Assembly (NCBI GenBank): GCA_963801185.1 | Contig: CAWDDW010000001.1 | Span: 1,054,001 to 1,118,000 of the forward strand | From: Palsa-601 sp963801185 | GTDB lineage: Bacteria > Actinomycetota > Acidimicrobiia > Acidimicrobiales > Bog-793 | Direction: 5' to 3' | DNA length: 64,000 bases | In this document: piece after piece, positions 20,713 through 30,308 of the stretch | Layout: the number at the start of each line of letters is the position of its first letter | Numbering within the stretch: position 1 is the stretch's first letter | The notes under the pieces: model-generated | The model's input: only the letters and a program-made list of their open reading frames with translations | Told to the model about the DNA's origin: nothing | The model's database searches: none | Made by a program: the position numbers and the translations under genes

Positions 20713-21738
20713 ATGCGCACTCTGGCGCACGAGAATGACGAGATGTGGAAGATCGCGGTCGTCGGAACGGAGCTCGCGCCGCTGCGCGAGTCCTCGGGTG
20801 CCCTCGAGCGAGTCGTTCTCGCCTGGGTGGCAGGGCTCGAGCGGTCTCCGCAGCGTTTCGAGGTGACCCGCCTCGACGCCGACCCGCTCACCGGCCTACC
20901 GGTCGGCCGGCTGGAACGGTCCCGCCCGGATCTCCTCATCCTCAACAACCGGCCGCTCTGGGCCGAAGGGACAGAGCTGCCGGTCCTGCACGTCCTCCAC
21001 AACTACCAGGACGCCTGGGGCGCGGGCGCTGACGACCAGGCACGAGTACGACGGGTCCTCGAGCGGGGGCAAGTGTGCGCCGTCAGCGCAGCGCTCGCCC
21101 GGCACGTCGAGGAGGCGTACCGGCTGCCGAGGGTGGGGGAGGTGCGGGTGGGGGTGGAGGCGTGTTTCTTTGGCGAGCAGTGGCGAGGCGGTGGTGGTCC
21201 GGTCCTGTTCCCCAATCGGTTGCTCGAGAAAAAGGGGGTGCGTCTCTTCCTCGAGTTGGCAGCCGTGCTCGATCGCCGCTGTGTCATGTTCCGCCACCTC
21301 GCCCCGTGGCCGGTGCCGACGGGCGAGCAGGAGATCCTCCTCCGGCTGATCGAGGCGAGCGACGCGGTCGAGTTGCTCGGGCCACCGGCGACGCGATCCG
21401 AGATGGCGGAGCAGTACGCAACTGCGGGCGTGGTCGTCTGTCCCTCGATCCGGCCAGAGGGCCTCGGGCTCGTCGCCCTCGAGGCCCAGGCGGTTGGGGC
21501 TCCCCTTGTGACGAGCGGCCTCGGCGGCCTCGCCGAGGCGACCTTCGCGCCGAACGAGGTCGTTCGGCACCTCGGCGTCGACGCCTGGCGGGCGGCTGTC
21601 GAACGAGCAGCCGGCCGTAGGAGCTCAGGTCTCCCCCGTCGCGAGGTCGAGCGTCTGCACGGGACGCCCGTGGCGGAGTCGTCTTTTGCCGAGGCCGTGC
21701 TCGACGCTCTCGGTCTTGTCCCTGAGATCAGCCGATAG
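20713..21738 (+). CDS. Glycosyltransferase family 4-like protein
   Basis: Up to 341 aa; a start at 20743 (MWKIAVVGTELAPLRESSGALE) fits the GT-B N-terminal fold better than the upstream ATG at 20713, and neither has a strong ribosome binding site. The C-terminal half has the typical donor-binding segment VVCPSIRPEGLGLVALEAQAVGAPLVTSGLGGLAE near 240-275, with the E-x7-E arrangement of GT4 enzymes. Preceding text GPVLFPNRLLEKKGVRLFLELA resembles the GRL..KG motif. Acceptor and sugar are unknown. It overlaps the 3' end of the convergent secreted-repeat gene by 11 bp. Confidence 0.78.
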   Translation: MRTLAHENDEMWKIAVVGTELAPLRESSGALERVVLAWVAGLERSPQRFEVTRLDADPLTGLPVGRLERSRPDLLILNNRPLWAEGTELPVLHVLHNYQDAWGAGADDQARVRRVLERGQVCAVSAALARHVEEAYRLPRVGEVRVGVEACFFGEQWRGGGGPVLFPNRLLEKKGVRLFLELAAVLDRRCVMFRHLAPWPVPTGEQEILLRLIEASDAVELLGPPATRSEMAEQYATAGVVVCPSIRPEGLGLVALEAQAVGAPLVTSGLGGLAEATFAPNEVVRHLGVDAWRAAVERAAGRRSSGLPRREVERLHGTPVAESSFAEAVLDALGLVPEISR

Positions 21739-22897
21739 TGCCGTAGGAGTAGCTGGTGAAAGTCGTTGTGCGGATGATCTCTGCGGCCGTTCCCTCGGTG
21801 TTCGACCCACCGGAGACGCAGAAGGTACTGGACTCACAGGTGATGGCGTACATCGGATCGGCAACGCTCGGCGTCTTTGCCGCGCTGAACTTGCTCCCCG
21901 ACGTCTTCGTCTCGATCTGGCCGTAACCGTTCGATCCGGTTCCGGTGGCGGCGCACTGTGACGTCGTCGTGCACGAGATCCCATATACCGCAAGTGTCCC
22001 GCTCGGGATCGACTGTGTCTTCCACGACGACCCGTCGTTGGTGCTCTCCAGGATCCCGCCGACCTTCGACGTCGAGAGCGAGGCGACGGCCGCGTAACAG
22101 TCGCTGCTCTTCGCCACACAGTCGACTCCGAACAGCGAGTAGACCGAGGTCTTGAACGATGTGAGAAGCGACCAGTGGCCCTCGATCAGCGCGAAGCCGC
22201 CGCCGCGGTTGCCCGAATTCCACCCCACCGCGAGGCAGGTGGTCGTCGACGAGCACGAGATCGAGCGGAGGACCCCCGGGTAGTCCTGGCCCGCCGACAT
22301 CGTCGGGAGCTTCACCGCTGACAGCTTGATCGACCCCGACTTCGAGATCGACACCTCCGCGACCGACGGATCAGAGCCTTCCTTGCTGGTGCCGGCCACG
22401 TAACAAAGCGAGTTGCTTGGACAGCTGACCGAGTTAGGGCTGGTGAAGGGCTCTCCCAGAATCTTCGGCAGTGAGTGCGTCTTCCAGGTCGGGCCAGTCT
22501 TCGAGTCGGCATTGGTACTCGAGAGGAGTGCTCCGCTGCCGGTCGCGCTCGCGGCCACCGCGTAGCAGGTCGAGGTCGAGACGCACGTGATGCCGAAGAT
22601 GCCCGAATAGCCGCTCGGTACCTTGCCAACTGCCCACTTGGAGCCCGCGTCGGTGGAGTACACCACGCCCGCTGTGGACGAGAAGTTGGAGGGGTTGTAA
22701 GACGCCTCACCGGAAGCAAGGCAATCGGACTTCGACGGGCACACGACAGCGGACACGGTGGCGAACGGTGGCACCGAGGCGCCTGCGGTGCCCGCTCCCA
22801 GTGCCACCGGGGCGACGATCATGGTCGCAAGGGCGAGGAACGCAGGCACGATCTTTGCGAACGCCAACATCGAGCGGCGGTGCGGCACGTAGGTCAT
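21728..22897 (-). CDS. Secreted protein with seven C-x5-C beta-propeller-like repeats
   Basis: A 389-aa exported protein with a signal peptide ending near GTAGASVPPF. It contains seven repeats of about 45-50 residues built around C-x5/6-C-x-A, for example VVCPSKSDCLASG, ITCVSTSTCYAVA, VSCPSNSLCYVAG, ISCSSTTTCLAVG, VDCVAKSSDCYAAV, ISCTTTSQCAATG and ITCESSTFCVSGG, interleaved with W.t...STNDGSSW-type BNR/sialidase-like turns. Such repeats suggest a disulfide-stapled beta-propeller on the cell surface; function is unknown. The ATG follows AAGGAGATACCA. It is the last gene in the leftward module-A direction, 58 bp after the lipoprotein gene, so it may belong to that unit. Confidence 0.75.
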   Translation of the reverse strand: MTYVPHRRSMLAFAKIVPAFLALATMIVAPVALGAGTAGASVPPFATVSAVVCPSKSDCLASGEASYNPSNFSSTAGVVYSTDAGSKWAVGKVPSGYSGIFGITCVSTSTCYAVAASATGSGALLSSTNADSKTGPTWKTHSLPKILGEPFTSPNSVSCPSNSLCYVAGTSKEGSDPSVAEVSISKSGSIKLSAVKLPTMSAGQDYPGVLRSISCSSTTTCLAVGWNSGNRGGGFALIEGHWSLLTSFKTSVYSLFGVDCVAKSSDCYAAVASLSTSKVGGILESTNDGSSWKTQSIPSGTLAVYGISCTTTSQCAATGTGSNGYGQIETKTSGSKFSAAKTPSVADPMYAITCESSTFCVSGGSNTEGTAAEIIRTTTFTSYSYGTIG

Positions 22898-22955
22898 TGG
22901 TATCTCCTTGTTTGTCTTACGAGGTCTGTCGCGAGGGCGGGGTCGGTCGGCACCG

Positions 22956-23510
22956 TTAGAGCCCCGGAACCGTACCTATGTCGAGATAGCCGAACGAGCC
23001 GTTCGACCCTACATACTTGAGCGCGATGGTCCCGGAGTGATGGAACTTGAAGGTCTGGCCGGGAGGAATCGGCCCGGAATGCAGTGGGGTGGCCGGTGCA
23101 GGAAAGTAGGGGAACGTGACCTCCTGCACCTGATCCGTGAGGTTCGTGAAGACGATCGTGCCGCTGTTGGCAGTGAGGGTCTCGGGGGCGAAGTAGCCCT
23201 TGTAGATGACCACCTGCTGACCGGTGTCCCGCTCACGATTGATCGGATAGGTCTTGAGCTCGGTAGGCACTTTGACCCTCTTGCCCTTGATCATCACGTA
23301 AGAAGCCGCCGGCGCTGGGATCGTGGTGGTCGATCGTGGCGGAGCGGTCGTGGAAGTCGTCGTTGCCTTCGTGCCGCCCGCTCGAGACGTGCTCGACGAC
23401 GACGCGCTCGCCCCGGCGCTACAGGCGGCGAGCGCGAGGCCGGTCATGACGACCGCGGCGACGCAACCGGGTAGTCGGATGAATCGGTGCCTCATGCCTC
23501 GGTCTTCCAT
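22956..23510 (-). CDS. Small lipoprotein of Pst module A, cupredoxin-like domain
   Basis: A 184-aa lipoprotein with signal peptide and lipobox LAAC, a Ser/Thr-rich linker, then a beta-rich domain starting SYVMIKGKRVKVPTELKTYP. The domain has the general layout of a cupredoxin-like sandwich (VFTNLTDQVQEVTFP, IPPGQTFKFHHSGTIALKY) but no clear Cys/His/Met copper site. Its counterpart in module B (44258-44764) shares the pattern x-V-x-I-x-GKRxxVPTE and the sequence W/FTNLT. The ATG overlaps the stop of the sortase-like gene (TGATG). Function unknown; position suggests an accessory of the transport system. Confidence 0.75.
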   Translation of the reverse strand: MEDRGMRHRFIRLPGCVAAVVMTGLALAACSAGASASSSSTSRAGGTKATTTSTTAPPRSTTTIPAPAASYVMIKGKRVKVPTELKTYPINRERDTGQQVVIYKGYFAPETLTANSGTIVFTNLTDQVQEVTFPYFPAPATPLHSGPIPPGQTFKFHHSGTIALKYVGSNGSFGYLDIGTVPGL

Positions 23511-24482
23511 CACATCGTGGCCGGGAGTAGGCGCGAGAGGTTCTCGAAGGTGAACAGAGCCGCCAGAAGCGCCACCGGTGTCGACAGCACGTAGACGAGG
23601 ATCGGGCGTCCGGCCCGCCGGTAGGCCACGACTGACGCTACGAGCACGGCGATCAAGAGGATCCCCCACCCGAGAAGCTCCCATACGGATGCCAGGCCAC
23701 CGCCGAGTGCGAGCTCGTTGGGCGTGGCTGGCCGCCCGGAGGCTGCCGGGCTGCCGGGCGCTTCAGTGAGGCGGGCGGTGGCCACAACCAATCCCGCGGG
23801 GGAAAGAGGACTGAGAAGTGACAAGTGTGAGAAGCGGCCTTGACTCGGGGTCGACGCGAAAGGCCTTGCCCGAGCCGAGAGTACGAACCGAGGAGACTAC
23901 ATAGACGTAGCTCCCCTTGAAATCGACGACGAGGATCCTGTCGCCGGCGCGCAGCTGCGAGAGCCGGGCGAAAGGAGAGCCGAAGGTGCCATGACGACCC
24001 GCGATGACCGACTCCCCGCGCGAGCCCGGAACCGCCGTCCTCGGCATCAGCCCCGGGCCTGACTCGAGATCCGTCGACGTCGTGCCCTCGACGACAGCTT
24101 GGTGAAGGCCGATCGCCGGGATCTGAAGAACGGCCACCAACGAACCGTCCGGTGGTGTGCGGCCGTGAAAGGCCTGGAACTCCCCTGTGGCGGAGTAGCT
24201 CGCGAGCAACCGGCGCTGGTCCCGCGCCGCTTGGAGGTTCGACCACCCGAAGAGGTAAGCCGCGAATGCCGCCAACAACACCGCGAATAGCGAGAGCGCG
24301 ATGCCGAGGCCCTCCGTGACGGAAAGTCGCTCCGGCACTGCTTTGATCTGCGCCTCCGCGACAGTCGTGACGGCCGTGGTGCCTTCATCCTCCCAGTTGG
24401 CCGGCCGCGTGCGAACAAGTCCGCGACGTCTTACGACGCCGGCGCTCCGGCGAGAGGGGGCCTGCAAGCTAGGTGCTGCCAT
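23510..24482 (-). CDS. Sortase-like membrane protein of module A lacking catalytic Cys, one frameshift
   Basis: About 323 aa in two frames: an N-terminal cytoplasmic part, a membrane helix (SVTEGLGIALSLFAVLLAAF region), a sortase-like barrel and two or three C-terminal helices ending FENLSRLLPATM. The sortase TLxTC box reads TLVTSQS, with Ser for the nucleophilic Cys, and the GHR box reads IAGRHGTFG. The same Cys-to-Ser change occurs in the module B paralogue, so this is unlikely to be a working transpeptidase. The frame shifts at a G5 run (23798-23802 on the plus strand); one base fewer joins SQSSFP to AGLVVATARL. It overlaps the upstream gene by 14 bp. I see no LPxTG-type sorting signal in neighbouring proteins. 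Confidence 0.78.
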
Positions 24483-26646
24483 GGCTACCTGCCTTCCGTC
24501 GCCGCGCCCACAGCCAGAGCCCTGGCCCGAACACGACACCCGCTGCCAGCAAGCAGGCAAAGACCGCTGTCATCCAGGTGTCGGAGCGACTGGTGAGGAC
24601 GAAGCTCGCCAGCTGCGTCGGGAGCTTGGTCGAGCCCTGCGGGGCGTGCTGATGGCCACTCGGCTTGCTCGGCACGGTCGTGGGAGGCGTTGTCGCCGGC
24701 GTTGTCGTCCCCGACGGGAGAAGGGTCGACGGTGTCGTCGCGGGTGTCGTGACCGGCGTCGTGGTCAAAGGCGTCGTGGTCGGAGGCGGGGTTTGCACCG
24801 CTGTCGTGATGTCTTTCGTCACGTCCGCTAGTGCGGCCTTGTACATCTCCTTGGGCAACGGCGCGTACCCCGTCGGGAGCGAGCCGGCCTTGCTGCCACC
24901 AGACACGTCGAGCAGGTCGTCGATGAGCGTCTTGTCCTGCGCGGCGGTCTGGCTCGGCTGCGGTTTGGTGCTGACGAGCGCGTACCAGACGTCTGGCATC
25001 GGGTAGGCGTCCGGGTTCTTGTTCGCATAGTCATACGTGTAGATGCCGGCGGCGTCAGGGTGCATTGCGCTGGCGGCCGCCTCGAGAGACTCGGTCGACG
25101 GGAGCACGAACTTGCCGGCGCCGTTCTGCAAGGCGGCGACGCTGAGCCCGTACTGGTGCGCGTCGGGCCAGCTGATGTCGGTGAACCCCGCACGCGGGTC
25201 CTCAGTGGAGTCCTGGGGGAGCGGGACGAAACCCTGGAGCTTGCTCACCTCGACTTCCGGGTCCGAAGCGGTGCCGAAGTTGGGGACGTCCTTTTGCAGG
25301 CCGGGGAAGGTGTCGAGGGTGCTGGGGCATGACTTCAGCGCCTTCAGGCCGTTCAGGGTCCACGCGTAGTTGAGGAGCTTCTCGACCGTGTAAGGCTCGG
25401 AAACCTCGTGATGGTCGATCTCGAGCGGGACTGCCGGTGCGTTGCAAACCCACTGAAAGAAGGCGTACGTGGGCGTAGAGCTGTCGCCGCGTACATAGGA
25501 CCCGTACTGGACCGGCGCCTCGAAGCCAGGCACCGGGTTGGTCATCTCGATCAAGGGACAGGTGTGCGTGGATCGCCACGAGCACTTGGCCACGTCGGAG
25601 TCGTAGGAGGTGCTGTAGAAGTTGGTGATGAGCCCGGCCGCCATGTTGGGTGTCAGCTTGAAGCTCGTGTCGGGATAGCCCTGCTGGCCCTGGGCGATCG
25701 CCTGGAACCCGATGACGTTCGCCGACAACGCCACGGGAACGAGCGCGTATTGCCCTTTGATCGTCTGGAGCGCAGCCTGCTCGTCAGGAGCAAGCGGTGA
25801 GTCCGTAAGAGAGATCGGCATGCCCCCTTGGACGAACGCATTGACCGCCGCCGGAGCGTCGAGGTCGATATTGGTGGCACCCACCGGTCGCGCGCCGGAG
25901 CAGGTCGCCGCGGCCGCTGCTCCGAGCAAGCTGTCGATGCCGAACTCGCTCTCGGTGGTTATGAACATGGCTCTCGGGCAACCGGCTTGGCCGGCAGCGA
26001 AGCTCACGGGGATGACAGCCGTGTTCTGCGGGTTGGGAGTAAGCGCGCTCGCGCTGCCGTGCGGTCCGAGGAAGGGATCGGTGACGTCGATCGAGCACGG
26101 ATCGGCAGAGTCACAGAGGAAGGTGCCGAACTTCTTCTGCCCGGGCACCACACCCGAAAACGGCGTGCTTCCCTTCGCCAGGTAGAGCACTTGGTACGCG
26201 TAAGAGACGCTACCGGTATCGGGGTAGGGCTTGAGGATAACCTGTGGTTCGGTCAGCTGGGCGACGGCGGTCTTCACACAAAGCGGGGGCTTCACCGACA
26301 GCGGCTTGGTGTCCTGGCAGTACTGCACGTAAATGGAGTCCGACGAGTTGAAGAAGTTTTCCATCGTGAGATAGACGGCCTGGGTCTCGGCGAGCCCGCT
26401 CGTCGGCTCCGCAATGATCTCCGGGCAGTCACCACCGGTCGGGCAGTGCGCAGGGATGGTGGCACATGTCGAGTTGGTGGGCGTCCCCGCCGGGCACTTC
26501 ACCGTCCCCGCCGCCTGAGGTGCCATCGCGTGCGCCGGCGGGGCACTCGAGTGAGCCGACGCGCTGGCAGGTACGAGCGAGACGCCGAGGGTCGTCAGGG
26601 TCATCACGGCTGTCGCGATCCCTGCAGCCAAAAGGCGTGCCCTCAT
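24469..26646 (-). CDS. Large membrane-anchored binding-protein-like protein of module A
   Basis: A 725-aa exported protein: signal peptide (ALA-rich, to about residue 30), a Cys-rich N-terminal region with paired cysteines (VKCPAGTPTNSTCATIPAHC), a central region resembling type-2 periplasmic binding proteins (phrases such as YALVPVALSANVIGFQAIA and LTPNMAAGLITNFY parallel PstS text), a Thr/Pro-rich linker near 620-670 and one C-terminal membrane helix followed by Arg/Lys (WLWARRRKAG). It therefore stays tethered outside the membrane. The paralogue in module B has the same layout. Starts by a 4-nt ATGA overlap with the gene before it. Ligand unknown; phosphate or another oxyanion is inferred from context. 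Confidence 0.78.
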   Translation of the reverse strand: MRARLLAAGIATAVMTLTTLGVSLVPASASAHSSAPPAHAMAPQAAGTVKCPAGTPTNSTCATIPAHCPTGGDCPEIIAEPTSGLAETQAVYLTMENFFNSSDSIYVQYCQDTKPLSVKPPLCVKTAVAQLTEPQVILKPYPDTGSVSYAYQVLYLAKGSTPFSGVVPGQKKFGTFLCDSADPCSIDVTDPFLGPHGSASALTPNPQNTAVIPVSFAAGQAGCPRAMFITTESEFGIDSLLGAAAAATCSGARPVGATNIDLDAPAAVNAFVQGGMPISLTDSPLAPDEQAALQTIKGQYALVPVALSANVIGFQAIAQGQQGYPDTSFKLTPNMAAGLITNFYSTSYDSDVAKCSWRSTHTCPLIEMTNPVPGFEAPVQYGSYVRGDSSTPTYAFFQWVCNAPAVPLEIDHHEVSEPYTVEKLLNYAWTLNGLKALKSCPSTLDTFPGLQKDVPNFGTASDPEVEVSKLQGFVPLPQDSTEDPRAGFTDISWPDAHQYGLSVAALQNGAGKFVLPSTESLEAAASAMHPDAAGIYTYDYANKNPDAYPMPDVWYALVSTKPQPSQTAAQDKTLIDDLLDVSGGSKAGSLPTGYAPLPKEMYKAALADVTKDITTAVQTPPPTTTPLTTTPVTTPATTPSTLLPSGTTTPATTPPTTVPSKPSGHQHAPQGSTKLPTQLASFVLTSRSDTWMTAVFACLLAAGVVFGPGLWLWARRRKAGSHGST

Positions 26647-28322
26647 GCCGAGCGCCTCCGTCGGCGCTGCCGCAGCGAGAGCAGCAACGGTGGCATGACG
26701 AGCACGACTACCGCTGCGCCGAACAGCGCTGCTTCACGCCTTGGGTCCAACCCGGACGCCCGAGTCAGCCCGGTGGTGGCGGTCAGGAGGGCGAGGCCGT
26801 TGCTAGAGCTCGCACTGCCGGACGACCCGGGGGAGTGAATAACCGTTACCGAATTGGAGTTGTTGCCCGGTCCCTTCCCCTTCGATCCCGACTTGGGGCC
26901 GGTTGCACCTGCAATGGTCGTGGACGTCACGGACGAGCCCGGACTCGTCGTCCCGGTCACAATGGTGGTCGTCGTCGTCCCGCCGCCACCCTGGACCTGC
27001 GGACCACCTGGGAACTTTTGACTCCCGTCGACGTACGGGTCGGCGCAGTTCGCCGGCGTGGGAGCACTCGGTGCCTTCGGCGCACCGGCGATGCGGTCGA
27101 CGGCCTGGAAGTCTCGGAGCACGAGGATCGGTGGAAGCGGCGAATATCCGAGGACCTCTGCCGACTGCTGCCCGTAACAGGCGAAGAACAAGATGAAGGC
27201 TCCGAACTCACTTGCCATCTGCGGGCTGTAGCCGTTCTCTTTCGTGAGCAGGTAGCTGTACGCCGAGATCGGGTAAGCGTCCGGATCCGGGTTGGTGTAC
27301 ACCTGACCCAGCTCCTGTTCGAGGTCGGGAAGGAGCTGGGCCCTCGTCAGCGCAACGGCATCGTTGTACGCGCTCGGCTGGACGTAGTTGCCGCTGGCAT
27401 TCTTGATGTACGCGCACGGGTCGCCGTGCTCGATCGCGTAGGCCGTCTCGACATAGGTGATCGAGCCTTCGGTGCTCGACACGTAATAAGAGGCGTTGTC
27501 CGAACCGCTCTCTCCCACCCAGCCGGCAAGGTTGTACTGCTTGGGGATCGTCTGCCCGTTCGGCTGTGGCCAGATGGCCGTCGCAAAATTGTGGTTGGCG
27601 TAGTACCCGAGCGCCTTGTCGAATGGCTGCCAGATGGAGGGCGCCACAGCGTTCAAGTATTGGGAGAAGAGGTAGTTGTCACCGGAGGGATCCTCCCGCC
27701 AGGCCACGACTATGGGCTCGGCCGGCAACAGGACGTGGGGGTTCAGCGCCTTGATCGCCGGCGCGTTCCACGACTTGATCTCCCCGGTGAAGATCTCTGC
27801 CATCACGGCCGGATCGAGGAGCAGCGTCCTCACGGAGGAACCATTCACGGCCGTCAGGTGGTAGTCGAGGCAGGTCGCTCCTGCAACGTCCGGCAGGTAC
27901 TGGAAGTCGGGCGGGGCGGGGTAGTCCGCCTGCTTGGTGCTGTACCCGATCTCGGACGCGCCGAAGTTCAGCTCGTGCAGGGCGAACTCGTTCAACCCCT
28001 GGACCGAGGACGAGACGGCGTAATTGACGTTCAAGCCCAAGCGATCCTTCGACTGGCTGGCCCACTCGGTGATCGCCGGGGCGGCGTAACTCGAACCGCC
28101 GCCATTGATGAGTGGCTCGTCGGCTCCGGCCGGGACAGCTGAATCGACGCTCGAGGCCAGACCGGCGAACGCGCCCACGGGGAGCGCGACCGTGAGCACG
28201 GCCACGAAGGCGACAAGACGCCTCGCCATGCCACCCCTGAACAGACGCGCGACAACGCGCCGGGCCCCTCCGGACCGCATCAGCCTCCGCCCGGCCATCT
28301 CAGCCGAACCGCCCGTGGACAT
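26643..28322 (-). CDS. Membrane-anchored PstS-like protein of module A
   Basis: A 559-aa PstS-family substrate-binding protein. After the signal peptide the mature protein begins with the phosphate-binding loop LINGGGSSYAAPAITEW, then VSSSVQGLNEFALHELNFGASEIGYS and MAEIFTGEIKSWNAPAIKALNP, all standard PstS text. Unlike free PstS it continues through a Gly/Thr/Ser linker (about 440-500) to a C-terminal helix LFGAAVVVLVMPPLLLSL and an RQRRRRR tail. The ATG lies 23 bp inside the pstB 3' end. The first few codons belong to the block shared with module B, after which the two genes diverge. Probably delivers ligand to the PstCA channel from a tethered position. Confidence 0.85.
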   Translation of the reverse strand: MSTGGSAEMAGRRLMRSGGARRVVARLFRGGMARRLVAFVAVLTVALPVGAFAGLASSVDSAVPAGADEPLINGGGSSYAAPAITEWASQSKDRLGLNVNYAVSSSVQGLNEFALHELNFGASEIGYSTKQADYPAPPDFQYLPDVAGATCLDYHLTAVNGSSVRTLLLDPAVMAEIFTGEIKSWNAPAIKALNPHVLLPAEPIVVAWREDPSGDNYLFSQYLNAVAPSIWQPFDKALGYYANHNFATAIWPQPNGQTIPKQYNLAGWVGESGSDNASYYVSSTEGSITYVETAYAIEHGDPCAYIKNASGNYVQPSAYNDAVALTRAQLLPDLEQELGQVYTNPDPDAYPISAYSYLLTKENGYSPQMASEFGAFILFFACYGQQSAEVLGYSPLPPILVLRDFQAVDRIAGAPKAPSAPTPANCADPYVDGSQKFPGGPQVQGGGGTTTTTIVTGTTSPGSSVTSTTIAGATGPKSGSKGKGPGNNSNSVTVIHSPGSSGSASSSNGLALLTATTGLTRASGLDPRREAALFGAAVVVLVMPPLLLSLRQRRRRRSA

Positions 28323-29132
28323 AGTCCGCCGTCCTCTCGTCTGCCGGGTTCTCGAAGATGGTGGTCGTCTCGCCCGACTCGATGATGCGGCCGGGCTCGT
28401 TCTCGGCCGCGAGGAAAAAGGCGCACTGGTGCGAGACGCGGTGGGCCTGTTGCATGTTGTGGGTGACGATTACGACGGTCACGTCCTCTGCGATCTCTTG
28501 GATCGTCTGCTCGATGCGGCGGGTCGAGGTCGGGTCGAGGGCCGAGCAGGGCTCGTCCATCAAGAGCACGCTCGGGTGGACCGCCAGTGCCCGGGCGATG
28601 CAGAGGCGCTGCTGCTGGCCACCTGAGAGCTCGCCCCCGAGGTTGCGCAGGCGGTTGCGGACCTCGTTCCAAAGGCCTGCCTTCTCGAGCATCTCCCGCA
28701 CGAGCTCTTTGCGCTCGGAGGACTTGATCTTGCGCCCGGCAAAGCGGAGCCCTGCAAGGACGTTGTCCTCGATCGTCATGGCGGGGAAGGGGTTCGGCTT
28801 TTGGAAGACCATGCCGATGTGCTTACGGGCCTCGGTCGCCCGCATCTCTGGCGAGTAGACGTCGACCCCGTCCAACAGGACCCTGCCCCCGAGCTCTGCG
28901 CCGGGCACGACCTCGTGCATCCGGTTCATGATCCTTAGGAACGTCGACTTGCCACAGCCCGACGGGCCGATGAGGGCGGTCACCTTCGAGCGCTGCATCT
29001 CGAGGCTCACGCGCTCGAGCACGAGGCGGCCGGAGAACCAGGCGGAGACCTCCTCGGCGACGAGCTCGGCCGCACGGGTGTGCGGTGGCACCGTGGCTGT
29101 GCCCGAGGCGGCGGTGTGATCGAGCAATGCCG
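28291..29132 (-). repeat. 842-bp inverted repeat, left copy (pstB)
   Basis: The plus strand here is the reverse complement of 38560-39401. Both blocks are 842 bp, from CGGCATTGCTCGATCAC to GAGATGGCCGG in pstB sense. All overlapping reading frames in the two copies give the same translations, so the DNA appears identical. Outside the block similarity falls at once to that of diverged paralogues. Confidence 0.9.
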
Positions 29133-29166
29133 CCCCGGCGTCACTGAATGACGGGGCCGAGTTCAA
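28300..29166 (-). CDS. pstB: Phosphate ABC transporter ATPase PstB, module A copy
   Basis: A 288-aa ATPase with Walker A GPSGCGKSTFLRIMNRM, PstB-type KPNPFPAMTIEDNV, signature LSGGQQQRLCIARAL, Walker B VLLMDEPCSALDPTSTRRIE and the H-loop VIVTHNMQQAHRVS. It powers phosphate uptake through PstC and PstA. From residue 15 (LLDHTAASG) to the stop the protein and its DNA match the module B copy with no difference that I could find; only the first 14 residues differ. The start overlaps the pstA end by 4 nt. An N-terminal extension of about 35 residues precedes the usual PstB start. Confidence 0.95.
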   Translation of the reverse strand: MNSAPSFSDAGAALLDHTAASGTATVPPHTRAAELVAEEVSAWFSGRLVLERVSLEMQRSKVTALIGPSGCGKSTFLRIMNRMHEVVPGAELGGRVLLDGVDVYSPEMRATEARKHIGMVFQKPNPFPAMTIEDNVLAGLRFAGRKIKSSERKELVREMLEKAGLWNEVRNRLRNLGGELSGGQQQRLCIARALAVHPSVLLMDEPCSALDPTSTRRIEQTIQEIAEDVTVVIVTHNMQQAHRVSHQCAFFLAAENEPGRIIESGETTTIFENPADERTADYVHGRFG

Positions 29167-30308
29167 AACGACATCTCCCTTCGAAGGAAGCGGTCTCTCG
29201 CTCGTCCGATGGTGCCAGGCTTGATGGACGCGATGACCCTGGCCGCGATGAAGAGCGCCAGAACTATCAGGACGAGGGCTGCGCCGCCCGCAAACGCTCG
29301 CTGCACGTCAGTTGCGAGTGGGGAGGAGTGCCCGACGTAGACGAAAACCGGAAGCGTCTCTTGCCCCCCGGAGAGCGGGTTCGCGTTGACTGCGGTGTCC
29401 TGCGAAGCGGTCACCAGCAACGGGGCCGTCTCGCCCACCACCCGCGCTATGCCGAGCAACACTGCGGTGGCGATGCCGGTGCGGGCAGTCGGGAGGACTA
29501 CCGACCAGACCGTGCGCCAGTCAGGGGCCCCGAGCGCCATGCCGGCTTCGCGAAGCGATCCGTGGACGACCTTCAGGACCTCCTCGGTGGTCCGGGTGAC
29601 GTTCGGCAGCAGCATGATCGACAGAGCGAGGGCTCCCCAGATGCCGGCGAAGTTCTGATGCAGGTAAATGATGAAGAACACGTAGATGAACAGGCCGGCG
29701 ACGATCGACGGGAGCGCGCTCATGGCCGTGATGACAGTGCGGATCGGGGCCGTGAACGGTCCGCGGACCTCGTTCAGGTAGATGGCGGTCGCCACCCCTG
29801 CGGGCGCACCGATCAGCGTTGCAATCCCGACCACTTCGAAGGTCCCGATGATGGCGTGCTCGATGCCGCCGGCTGTCGCCGGTTGGGTCGACAGCACACC
29901 ATCCATCGAATGGGTGAAGAAGTGAACCGAAAGCAGGTGGTACCCGTGGGCCAGCAGGAACCCGACGACGAGGCAGAGGGGTGTCACAACGGCGACAGCG
30001 CCAAGGGTGACGAGGGACGCCACCACCCGGTCGGCAGCGATGACAGGGCCGAGGAGCTGCCTGTTGGCCGAGTAGTAGATGGCGAGAAACGCAGCGATCG
30101 CGCAAATCACGAAACCGGCCGCCCCCGAGAATGGCGTGAGCTGGTAGAAGATGAACCAAACGAGGCAGACAGCCGAGGCAGCGCTCGCCGCCAGCACGAG
30201 GGCATCAAGGCGGGAAAAGCGCTGTCGCCGGCGGGGTCGCGGCTCGGTGTCGCGAAGCGGCGTCGCCGGCATCGACTCACCGGCGGAGACCAGGGCGATG
30301 TCGGTCAT
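29163..30308 (-). CDS. pstA: Phosphate ABC transporter permease PstA, module A
   Basis: A 381-aa PstA-type permease. The start is the ATG overlapping the pstC stop (TGATG at 30306-30310). Several membrane helices are evident, and the BPD permease coupling loop EVLKVVHGSLREAGMALGAPDWRT is typical of PstA, as is LPNVTRTTEEVL before it. It forms the membrane channel with PstC. The first 100 residues contain two additional helices ahead of the core. It is a clear paralogue of the module B pstA (roughly half the residues identical by eye), in sharp contrast with the identical pstB next to it. Confidence 0.92.
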   Translation of the reverse strand: MTDIALVSAGESMPATPLRDTEPRPRRRQRFSRLDALVLAASAASAVCLVWFIFYQLTPFSGAAGFVICAIAAFLAIYYSANRQLLGPVIAADRVVASLVTLGAVAVVTPLCLVVGFLLAHGYHLLSVHFFTHSMDGVLSTQPATAGGIEHAIIGTFEVVGIATLIGAPAGVATAIYLNEVRGPFTAPIRTVITAMSALPSIVAGLFIYVFFIIYLHQNFAGIWGALALSIMLLPNVTRTTEEVLKVVHGSLREAGMALGAPDWRTVWSVVLPTARTGIATAVLLGIARVVGETAPLLVTASQDTAVNANPLSGGQETLPVFVYVGHSSPLATDVQRAFAGGAALVLIVLALFIAARVIASIKPGTIGRARDRFLRREMSF

